Assembly: GCA_910593695.2 (NCBI GenBank)
Contig: OU343051.1
Location: forward strand, 56,447,668 to 56,511,667
Direction of reading: 5' to 3'
Source of the DNA: Ocypus olens
Lineage: Eukaryota; Arthropoda; Insecta; Coleoptera; Staphylinidae
DNA length: 64,000 bases
Numbering within the stretch: position 1 is the stretch's first letter; each line of letters opens with the position of its first letter. A program made the position numbers and the translations under genes. Below, piece by piece: positions 10,389-21,600 of this stretch. The notes below the pieces were generated by a model. It was not told the origin of the DNA, did not search any database, and saw only the letters and a program-made list of their open reading frames with translations.

Positions 10389-11385
10389 ATTACTTTCTCC
10401 GTTACGAAGTACGAGAAAGTATTGTGATGGTGATTTTTTTTCAAAATTTTTTTTTACGGAAATATCCGTTTTGGGGTCCCTAGATGCCATTTCAACAATT
10501 TCTGGAAAAATGTTTTTTGAGCTGTGTCTGCTGTGTGTGTGTGTGTGTCTGTGTGTGTGTCTGTCTGTGTGTGTGTATGGCTGTGTGAGTGTGTCTGTCT
10601 GTGCGCGCTGTATCTCAAAAACTAATAGAGCAATTGATATGAAACTTTTAACATACGTCTTATTTGTTAATCCGAAGAACCGACAAGCTTTTGGTAAAAT
10701 TTCGTACACCGGAAGTGGGTGTTTACCTTAACTGTTTTTTGTTTTTTCCCAATATTTTCTTAAATATGAAAAATATCACAAAAACATTAAAACAAACAAT
10801 GAAGACAACAAAGAAATGAACATCTTTTGCTTGAAAACATTTTTCATAAAATCATTTTTATTTGAGAAAAAAAATTATTTTTTAATTTTTGGTTTGTAAT
10901 TATAAAACGATAATAGTTAGAGCAAATTTATGTTAATAATAATTGTAGAGAATGCTAAAATGAATAACTTATAAAGAATAAGTTTTTTCGAAATCGCTTT
11001 AGTTTTTGAGTAAACAGAGTTTTTGAATTTGAAGTATAATTTTTCCATCATTCATAATTTTGACGTTTTAAACGTCAGTTTCATTCGAGTTTACGCAACG
11101 CTATAATATTTATAAATATAAATATTATAATAAAACACTTTTAACTTTGTTTTGTATAACTTATATATTTATTTGGTATTTGGAAATGGTAATTGTATTA
11201 CCGAAACTTAAGTCACAAAAATAAATATATAAGTTATACAAAACAAAGTTAAAAGTGTTTTATTATAATATTTAAAATGTATAACGAATTAGAAGCCTCC
11301 AGCATAACAATATAATAAATATAAATGATACCAACAAGTCGGAGAAAGTAACATGATGGCCACATCACCATTTTTTAAATTTAAA
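10389..11385 (+). mobile_element. Dispersed hairpin-ended repeat, copy 2 (interrupted)
   Basis: Same order of parts as the copy at 7214: hairpin start, GGTCCCTAGATGCC, (GT)n at about 10528-10605, GCTGTATCTCAAAAAC, GACGTTTTAAACGTC, and the end CACATCACCATTTTTT. It is lengthened by an insertion at 11120-11273. Confidence 0.75.
11120..11273. mobile_element. Miniature element with perfect 55-bp inverted repeats
   Basis: Bases 11120-11174 and 11219-11273 are exact reverse complements (AAATATTATAATAAAACACT... outward) around a 44-bp loop. The unit lies inside the dispersed repeat, so it inserted later. Perfect arms imply a recent origin or gene conversion. Confidence 0.8.
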
Positions 11386-11501
11386 ATGTATAAAAAAGTG
11401 CAACTTCATTCTAAAAAAGTGTAGTACGATTTTGGACAAACCCCATCGATAATGTAGAAACCTAGTGACACGAGTAAAGAAAACATAATTGATCATCAAT
11501 A

Positions 11502-11507
11502 TTTATT
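11502..11507 (-). terminator. Probable DnaJ gene polyadenylation signal
   Basis: AATAAA on the minus strand about 410 nt past the DnaJ stop codon. Another AATAAA lies nearer the stop (about 11737), so the 3' end may vary. Confidence 0.4.
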
Positions 11508-11917
11508 AAGAACGTTCAATCAACGAACAAGTCAGATTTTGGTGATACAATTTGCGTTATACAACACAAAACACTAGCTAGAGCTTATCCCTTCAACAGA
11601 TTCCTCCATTTTCCAAAACGACGGAACAAAACCGAATGACTCCACCCTACAATCCAACAGCCATAAAACCCATTTAATACATCCAAATTGAACGCTAAAC
11701 GCATATAAGTGCATCCTATAATACTACGAGTTCTGTTTATTAAATAATTAATGTAGAAACATAAGGCGATCGATATTTAAATTATCTAATAAATACACAT
11801 TTTTGGAATATAAGTGTTCAAGAAAGTCCGGCGTTAATTTTTCCTTTTTATACTTTCTGTAATTTAACTAAGAATAAATAATCGAATGCATGGAAGGAAA
11901 TCGGTTGCTCGATTAAA

Positions 11918-12609
11918 TTAATTAGTTGCGCACTGTACTCTCTGTCCGGGCCCGTGGCCGTCATCGTCCTCTTCGTAAGCATTTCTATGTTGCCTCCGCC
12001 GGGCTTCTTGTTCTGGATCAAAAGGTACTAAAACACACTCTTCCGCTTGATCGGGGATCATGATTTCAGTCCTCGGAGGTAGGCAATCTTCTAGGGTTGG
12101 AATAATGGTCGGATCGATTTGCACGGGGAACTCGACCAGAAACTGCACGATGAGACGGCCCTTTTCAAAGGGATTCTTGTAGGTCGGCATGCCCTCGTTT
12201 AAAACGCACTTCACGTCCCCGTGCTTGGTGACCTCGCCGGGAATGCATGTTATGAGTAAGTCTCTATTGTCCAAAGTCTTGATTAATTTTTGGAATCCGC
12301 AGAGCGCCTCGACCAGCTTGAGTTCCTGCCTTATGATGAGGTCGTTGCCATTGCGCTTGAACACTGAATGCTCTTTCTCGTCGAGGACGATTATTATATC
12401 ACCGGCTTCCAGCTCGGGCTCCTGGTCGCCTTCGCCGTTGAAGATTATCTTCTGCCCGTCGATCATGCCCTTGTCCACGTGCACCTCCAGGATTTTCCTG
12501 TCGCGCACGATCTTCTTGCCGTTGCAGTTTTTACAGCGGTCCTTCGGGTTTATCCTCTCGCCTTGGCCGCGGCATTCGCCGCACATTGATTGGATTTGCT
12601 GAATCATAC
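11918..12609 (-). CDS. DNAJA1: DnaJ gene coding exon 3 (terminal)
   Basis: The acceptor is ATTTGCAG|GTATG after a 61-bp intron. The exon runs MIQQIQSMCGECRG to VQCATN and stops with TAA at 11918-11920. It holds the last two zinc repeats and both C-terminal client-binding domains. Confidence 0.93.
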
Positions 12610-15600
12610 CTGCAAATAATTCACACATACATAGAGTTTTTTTTTTTTTATAAATCAAATGTCCACCTACCTGGTCCCAAATGTTGAATTTGTACTTGCA
12701 TGCCGCTACCGCCGCAAGTGGGGCACTGTTCGACGGCGCCCTTCTTGCCTCCGCGTCCCTCGCATTTATCACAGATAACATTTTTTTGTAATGCTAGTTT
12801 GCGTACCGCGCCCTTGTACAATTCCTCTAGGGTGACGCTGAGTTGGTGGACGACGTCCTTTCCTCGGCGGTCCCTCCTGCGCGAGCGGCCTCCTCCAAAG
12901 CCGCCGCCGCTGAAGAACATGTCGAAGAGATCCATCGGGCTGGAGAAACCTCCGCCGCCACCGCCTGCAAAATGGGAAATTAAGAAATTTAAAAATCATT
13001 AATTCATTTTAACATTATTCACGACAGGCAGAGTTCTAGCCAAAAAAAGCTAGCTTTAGGGTTGAGATCAGAAATAATTTTCGAAAACCAATGGAGGGAT
13101 GAAGCACACGAAACTGTTCCATACAGGTCCTGTGGTATTAGGTATGAGTAGAACTTAATTACCCAGAAGCAAGAACTATAACCACTCTACTATTGCAGCC
13201 CCCGTCATGGCTTTATTTAAAATTAAATTTTGTTGCCAAACGTAGAAACGCCAAAGTGGCGAAATCTATTGCCTTGTACTAAGCACATAACCACCGACAA
13301 AGAATGTAATAATTAAATTAATTAAATGTTTCCCATCAGAACAACTACAGTACAATCACGCAGAGGTGACAGTGACTCATCGCTCCATGTTGCCTGAATT
13401 AAGTTTCTAGTAAACGTATGTCCATAAAATAATTCGATTCAGTCAAGGCGGGAAATTTAAAAATTCTCGAGCGTGCAAATTTTTTTCCGACGAAACTTAG
13501 CGAGTGCATTTTTCGGCAATCGGTAAAGACAACTGGAAATTTGTCATTAAATTTAACATTTTTATTAATGAAATGGATACAATCAATTCTGCTCTTAACT
13601 AAATCGAAATCGGAGACGGTCAAAACGTGAATTTTGAGGTTAGAATAGACAGAATGAGAAAAGACATACATTGCACTTGGCCCTTGAATTTACATATCGA
13701 CATATGTTTCGTATTTCATTTCGTTTTTCTTAATCCTTTAGCTACTAAAAAGTTTTCAAGAAACTGGCTGCCTGAAAGCAAAAAAACAAAGACTGAAAAT
13801 TTGATAAATTTTATTCCATTTGAACCAACGTATCATGTTACTAGTGGTCGTCAATAAGCGATTCACGGCATAAAAGGACGGCAAAAAATATGTGAATCGC
13901 TTATTGACGACAGCCGTAGTTACAGTAAAGTTTACCCGAGTCGCTTATTGACGACAGCCGCAGTTAAAGGGTTAAGCATGCGAGTATAGATATTTATCCA
14001 GACGCGATTATTAGATCGAAAAAGCAAGAGTCACCGTCACCTCTGCGCGATTGTACTATACAGACCGGTTTCTACCTTTCAGGTTACACTGATGAGACCT
14101 GAAAGTTCGAAACCAGTCTGTAGGTGTTCTGATAGGGAAATCATATTTAATGTAAATCACTTTTTAAATTCTTAGAAAATGAACCACGCTTTTCTAACTG
14201 ACAATAAACAAGCGGGCACATGTGCGTGCTGTTAATTATGATACATTATTGATAACAGAAATATAATTACTCACAAGACTGATAAAGTCAAATCAAATTA
14301 TTATCAAACGCATGGCAAACGTAGCGGTGATGTAAATGCTGGCTTGAATGAGTAAATGAAAATGTTTATGTAACATGAACGAATAATAAACAAACCGGGT
14401 GCGGTATTCTGGAATTTTCACAAATACATTTACTCTGCTTATCATGAGAATTGTTGTGTCACCATGTGGTAAACCATAAATTGAATTGATCAAGTATTGT
14501 TTAAAAAAAAAAATGTAAGCGCTTTGTTTACATTTATTTAACTTAGCATACAAGATACACTGAATGTTTTAACCACAAATAATTATTTATGACTAACGTT
14601 TTTCAATTAAGTCGAGCATTAAAAAAAATATAAAAACAATTGGAAAATTTGCAGAAATACTACAAACTGATTCTAGTTCGTGTTTCTGGAAAAATCTTAA
14701 AACATCCCTTCAGCAACTTTTGTCATAACCGCGTGAGAACTGCGCTTAAGTCATTTTGAGATTGCGCAATTCACCGAGCGTTAAAAAATATGTAAAAACA
14801 ATTGGCACAAACTGGAAAATTTGCAGAAACACTCAAAACTGATTCTAGTTTATGTTTCTGGAAAAATCCCAAAACATCCCTTCAGCAATTTTTGAAATAA
14901 CGGTGCGAGAACTGCGCTTAAGCCATTTTGAGATCGGGCAATTCACGAGCGTTAAAAAAATGTAAAAACAATTGCCACTAACCGGAAAATATGCAGAAAC
15001 ACTCAAGACTGATTCTAGTTTTAGTTTCTGGAAAAATCTTAAAACATCCCTTCAGCAATTTTTGAAATAACGGTGTGAGAACTGTGCTTGAGTCATTTTG
15101 AGATTGCGCAATTCATTCGCGTTAAAAAAAATATAAAAACAATTGGCACAAACCGAAAAATTTCAAAATTGATTGCCACCACCATCAATTTTTCAAGGTA
15201 AAACATTTTTGCAATTCAGTTTGTATATTATATGCAAATCAACAAACGTTCATTTCGCATCGATTAGAATTTTATGAATAAGTACTTTACAATAAAGCAT
15301 ATTTAAGTAAAAACTGTATAGTAACAATAGAAGGTAATTCAGCTACCCAGTTCATTGTTTGGTTCAATTTTTTGATGTATTGGTACGTTTACATTATTTA
15401 ACACATTGGCTGCCAATAAGTTTTTTGTAAAATGTCAAAAATAGATTTCTTTGTTTTTAAGTTTTATTTTATAAAATTACTAAGAATATGCTCATTTAAT
15501 TCATTTTCATGACTGACAGCGCTAAATAGTAAGTTTAAAGTAGGTACACATTGTCAGTCATCGGTGACTGACGTGGCCCCACTGGAATACTTCAGTGTCA

Positions 15601-18600
15601 GTCACCGGTGACTGACAAATAATAATATGTTTATTTCCCAACAGATCTTACATCTTATTACAGGAAAAAAATATATAAAAACTAAGTAGCTTAAAAGAAA
15701 AAAGAAAATATAATGTAATTGAGAGTTTTTAACTTATAATTAAAGCAATCCCACTAATACAACAAAAAAGTAACTTAAAACAATAAAACAATATTGCAGT
15801 TAAATTGCACAAAACTACTAAATCAGCAAAAATAATAATAATAATAAATTGAATACATTTAAAAAAAAAGCAGCCAACGTGTTAAAACGTGTTAAAAAAG
15901 GGCTTTCACGGAATGCCATTTGACTTCCAGCGATGTGTCAAGTCGGAGATCCGTAGCTTGCAAGTATATAATTATGCAGACTAGGGTTCCCATCGGAAGT
16001 AACCTTCGTGCAGGAGGCGAGCACAAAATTATACATTGGGCTGCATATGGCCCGCTTGCCGCAGGTTGCCCATCACTGGTTTAGGTGTTGGTCATGTTAA
16101 TAAAAGTGGCAACTATTAACAGCCAATTTTTTTTTTGTAGAAAAACTTACAAGGTGTGTCCAGAAAGTAATGTATTTTTTTTTTAAATCAATACTTTTAT
16201 TCTTGCTATTGTAACAAACGTTTAATATCCTTTGAAATAGTTCCATTGGACATTCACACACTTTTTCCAGCGACTCGGCATAGGCATTACTTTGAAGCTG
16301 AGAATTCTCAGAGAGAACATCTCTGTGGTCATTTTAAGTACCGGCATTACTTTCTGGACACACCTTGTATGTTAATATTCTCAGCCCTAATACAAGTGGT
16401 ATGATTATTACTGATGATATTTTGGAGTTGAAACCAAGCTGCAGATTCGTCGTATTTTTCACCATTTCACTGATTTCACTGTTAGAAACTGCATCCCAAT
16501 AATTTAGTATGTCCATTTTGAGGTTTAAAATTCTGACAGGACCACAATAAAATATCACCGCTACTTTTGTTTTTTATCATCGCGGTGATACATATGGTAC
16601 TATGCATTTCCTTGCATCTGATTGGCTCAAAATACATTCTAGTAGGCCATGAGTTGTATTCTCCAAATAATTTTTGAAACAAAATTTTAATTGATCTGAA
16701 TGTTGGTATTCAATAACTGATGCCTTATAAAGAAAGGTGATGATAAAGCAGGTGTAATAACAAATGTCATTCCACGGCCGAATTAAAAGTTTTGTCTCGC
16801 ATCAAATGCCAACAAATGCCAGGACTATACATAGACGCCACCTGATAATTTAATAAAATAATTGAGGTGTTGACAAGCTTACGGATCATCACACACTTTA
16901 TATAGTGTTAATTTTTTCATATTTTCATAGTACAAATTATAATCAAATATGTAAAAAAAGTCAAGAAAAAAGGTTGAGTACGATATATATCTCATAGACA
17001 TAGAATTATGTAATACCTTTGTTAAGGGGAGGGCCCTAACCCTATTACGTGTCAACGGCAGCAACGGGTATGAAGTTAGCAATAGATTTTAAATTAAAAA
17101 TTCATATCTCTGAGATAAGAAAAGCGACTCAAATAAAAAAGTATACCATACCGTTACGAAAGATCTCAACCCTTTATATTTTTCCACCCCTTTCAAAAAA
17201 GTGTTTTGTTTTTATTTTAAGTTTGCATAAAAATGCTTATTATTATCACTCATACAATTACTTTAATAATCAAGAGTAAAAAAAAAATTTGCAGAAACAC
17301 TAAAAACTGATTCTAGTTTATGTTTCTGGAGGGATCTTAAAACATCCCTTTAGTAATTTTTGAAATAACCACATGGGAACTGCGCTTAAGCCATTTTGAG
17401 GTCGCGCATTCGCCGAGCGTAAAAAAAAATATAAACAATTGGCACAAGCTGAAAAATTTGCAGAAACACTTAAAACTGATTATAATTTATATTTCTGGAG
17501 GAATCTTAAAACATCATATTATTATCACTCATACAAGAACTTTGATAATCAAGAGTAAAAAAAAAACGTTACGGGCACCCCTTAACCCAGAAAAAAATAA
17601 TTTCTCCTTAAGTCGCAGAAATCCATACCACGCGATACAAATCTCGTTTTTTGACAAAGTTTGCAATCAGCCATAACTGAATAAAAATTCTTATTCTTAT
17701 CACTAATGTATATACTTTGATAATCAAGAGTGAAAAAAACGTCACGGGCACCCCTTAAACCCAGAAAAAAATCATTTCTCCGTAAGTCGCCAAAATCTGT
17801 ACGCGATATAACTCTTGATTTTTAACAAAGTTTGCAATCAGCCAGAACTAAATAAAAATTCTTATTCTTATCACTAATGTATATACTTTGATAATCAAGA
17901 TTCAAAAAAACGTTACGGGCACTCCTTCAACCCAGAAAAAAATAATTTCTCCATAAGTCGCAGAAATCCATGCCACGCGATATAAATCTCGTTTTTTGAC
18001 AAAGTTTGCAATCAGCCATAACTAAATAAAAATTCTTATTCTAATCACTAATGTATATACTTTGATAATCAAGTCAAAAAAACGTTACAGGCACCCCTTC
18101 AACACAGAAAAAAATCATTTCTGCGTAAGTCACCAAAATCTATACGCTATATAAATCTCGATTTTTGACAAAGTTTGCAATCAGCCAGAACTAAATAAAA
18201 ATTCTTATTCTTATCACTAATGTATATACTTTGATAATCAAGAGTGAAAAAAACGTTACGGGCAGCCCTTCAACCCAGAAAAAAATTATTTCTCCGTAAG
18301 TCGCCAAAATCTGTAAGCGATATAACTCTTGATTTTTAACAAAGTTTGCAATCAGTCAGAACTGAATAAAAATTCTTATTCTTATCACTAATGTATATAC
18401 TTTGATAATCAAGATTCAAAAAAACGTTACGGGCAGCCCTTCAACCCAGAAAAAAATAATTTCTCCGTAAGTCGCCAAAATCTGTAAGCGATATAACTCT
18501 TGATTTTTAACAAAGTTTGCAATCAGCTAGAACTAAATAAAATTTTGTATTCTTCTCACAATTATAAGTACTTTAATAATCAAAAGTAAAAAAACGTGAC

Positions 18601-21600
18601 GAGCACCTATTCAACCGAGAAAAAAAAATTCTTCGTAAGTCACAGAAATCCATACTTCGCGATATAAATCTCGATTTTTGACAAAGTTTGCAGTCAGCCT
18701 TGACTAAATAATAATTCTTATTCGTATCACTAATATATACGTACATTAATAATCAAGAGTGAAAAAAGCTCGAGATTTATATCACGAGGTATGGATTTCA
18801 GCGACTTAAGGAGAAATTATTTTTTTCGGGGCTGAAGAGGTGCCCGTAACGTTTTTTGACTCTTGATTATTAAAGTACGTGTATTAGTGATAAAAAGAAG
18901 AATTTTTATTCAGTTATGGCTGATTGCAAACTTTGTCAAAAATCGAGATTTATATCACAAGGTATGGATTTCAGCGACTTAAGGAGAAATGATTTTTTTT
19001 GGGGATGAAGGGGTGCCCGTAACGTTTTTTTGACTCTTGATTATTAAAGTACGTGTATTAGTGCTAAGAATAAGAATTTTTATTTAGTTATGGCTGATTG
19101 CAAACTTTGTCAAAAATCGAGATTTATATTGTGTGGTACGGATTTCTGCGTGTTAAGGAGAAATGATTTTTTTTGGGGATGAAGGGGTGCCCGTAACGTT
19201 TCTTTGACTCTTGATTACTGAAGTACATGTATTAGTGGTAAGAATAAGAATTTTTATTTAGTTACGGCTGATTGCAAACTTTGTCAAAAATCGAGATTTA
19301 TATCACGAGGTATGGATTTCTGCGACTTAAGGAGAAATGATTTTTTTCGGGGATGAAGGGGTGCCCGTAACGTTTCTTTGACTCTTAATTATTGAAGTAC
19401 GTGTATTAGTGCTAAGAATAAGAATTTTTATTTAGTTACGGCTGATTGCCAACTTTGTCAAAAATCGAGATTTATATCGCATGGTACAGATTTCTGCGAC
19501 TTACGGAGAAAATATTTTTTTCTGGGCTGAAGGGGTGCCCGTAACGTTTCTTTGACTTTTGATTATTAAATTACGTGTATTAGTGCTAAGAATAAGAATT
19601 TTTATTAAGTTATGGCTGACGGCAAACTACAAACAAAAACAGTTTTTTGAAAGCGGTGAAAAATATAAAAGGGTCGATTCTTTTTGTACTATTAATTAAG
19701 ACCTTTCGTAACGGCTTGGCTTACTTTTTTTTTATTCGCTTTCCTTTCCTCATAGACATGGATTTCTAAAATCAATTGCTAACTTCACACCCGTGCGGCA
19801 GCCCTGTCTAAACCAACATGCACATTATCAAATTTGTTTGTTTGGAGATTATTATTATTACTTATTTTACATGGGGACTTAGGGTCCCAATAAACCTTAA
19901 GACAGCTCCATGTAATGTATGGATGTATACATATGTACATATATGCAAGTATACTCATTATTTCTAGTTGAGTTCCTTAGTTTTATTTCATTTGTAATCA
20001 TTTTGTTTTTTTTTCTCACTGTAATTACTCTGTAATTCGGCTTTTGCCTGTTGGGTAATAAAGATTATTATTATTATTATTATTATTATTATAACTTTCA
20101 AAACACTTAGGGCCGGTTGTTCAATAGCAGCTTAAACCAAGTTTAACCTTAAACTCTGTATACATTACTGTTGGCGTTGTTCTATCACAGTTTAAAGGTA
20201 ATCTAAGCGCACAAAATGGCAGTTTATTACCTTGAAATAATTTAAACTGAGTTTAAGGTAAGCCCGCCTTAAGCTGTCCTTGAACAACTGGCCCTTACAC
20301 TTACTACCATAAATAAAATAATTATTTTTGAAAATTTATTTTAGGCGAGTTATGAATTAAAATACTAATTTCATAAGTTATCGCATGGTGTATTGTAGAA
20401 TGGAAACAATCGGTTGATTTTTTGGAAATGGTTTTTTATGTTATTGCACCTGCCAGTGCACCGTGAGGAGTCGATGAATACAGAGTGTTTTTTTTAGAAA
20501 CGGGAGAGAAAGAAGTTCACAGCAGTTGATATCATGAGAGAAATAACATTTCTCCCCCAACGGAGAAACGAAGTTCCATTATTTATTTTAACAGTCACGG
20601 CTGACTGCGTTTTTTTAGGTTAGGTTTTAGAAACGAATGTTTTACTCTTAAAATAAAAAAAACTGTTAGATTACTAAAAATTTGCACAGATAACATTGGT
20701 TTTATGAAGTGCCAATAATAGTATATTATGCAACAAGCGTTATAAACGGCATTTTAGTCACGAGTTAATTAGACATGAGCGTAGCGGAGCGAGTGTTTAA
20801 TAACGAGTGTCTAGAGAAGTTTATAACACGACTTGCATACTATACTTTTTCTACGACTAAATTGGTAAAATCTTGAAATTATTTTATTATTTTAAATAAA
20901 CATGATAATAGTACAATATTATTAAATTAGTCCACTTGGGTAAATATACATTAACACTTACGTTAGAGAAATTATGGTAATTGATAAGGGAAATCATTTA
21001 TTCTCCTAAATTATTTGATGTTTTGTATTGTTTATTTGATTTAAGTTAAAAGTATTCCTTGTTTCATTTATTTATTTTTTATTTTGACAGATTGTTGATA
21101 AGTGGCAACTAACTTGATTTTGAGTTTCAATTGATTTTAGCAATTTTAAAGAATCACTTAGCGTCATGGAAACATGACGGTTTAGAGGTGGGAGTAGAAA
21201 AAAGTGTTTAAATTGTCATGCAAATTGGTTCAAGCCGCATTTCGGTATCTTGGGTAGCAGAGAAGTTACGGCAAATGAAAGAAATGAGGAGATTTTGTTT
21301 TTATTTTAACTTCGAACAAGTGGGATTTGGGGGCAGATTCTTAATGAGCTCTCTGCACTTTTTTGCTAATTTGACCATCTCTCTATCTCATCAAATGCAA
21401 AAGTTGCCCGTGTTGTCCCCACGAAATCCGGGCACCCTGTATATCTCAGAAGGGAATGCTATTTTTCCCTCGGAGCGTTAATGTACAAATTTGCACTTTG
21501 GGAAAAATCACGCATTTCTCTCCATTGATATACAGGGTGTTTCCGATGATTTTTAGTAAGCACTACAGAGATTTCCAATAAAAGTGTTTTAGAAGATTAT

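Larger units (their letters stand above)
13322..14147. mobile_element. Inverted-repeat element carrying two nested insertions
   Basis: The left arm (ATCAGAACAACTACAGTACA, then ATCACGCAGAGGTGAC) recurs inverted at about 14028-14147, about 52 bp of close match. The right arm is interrupted by a 60-bp element at 14061-14120. The interior holds a piggyBac-like piece at 13734-13971. No transposase is seen. Confidence 0.65.

Noticed and set aside
12189..12602. 137-codon plus-strand frame opposite DnaJ exon 3
   Set aside because: Shadow of a GC-rich conserved coding exon on the other strand; the minus-strand protein match is decisive.
20618..20636. TTAGGTTAGG as an insect telomere repeat
   Set aside because: Fewer than two full units, with no array; chance or degenerate occurrence.
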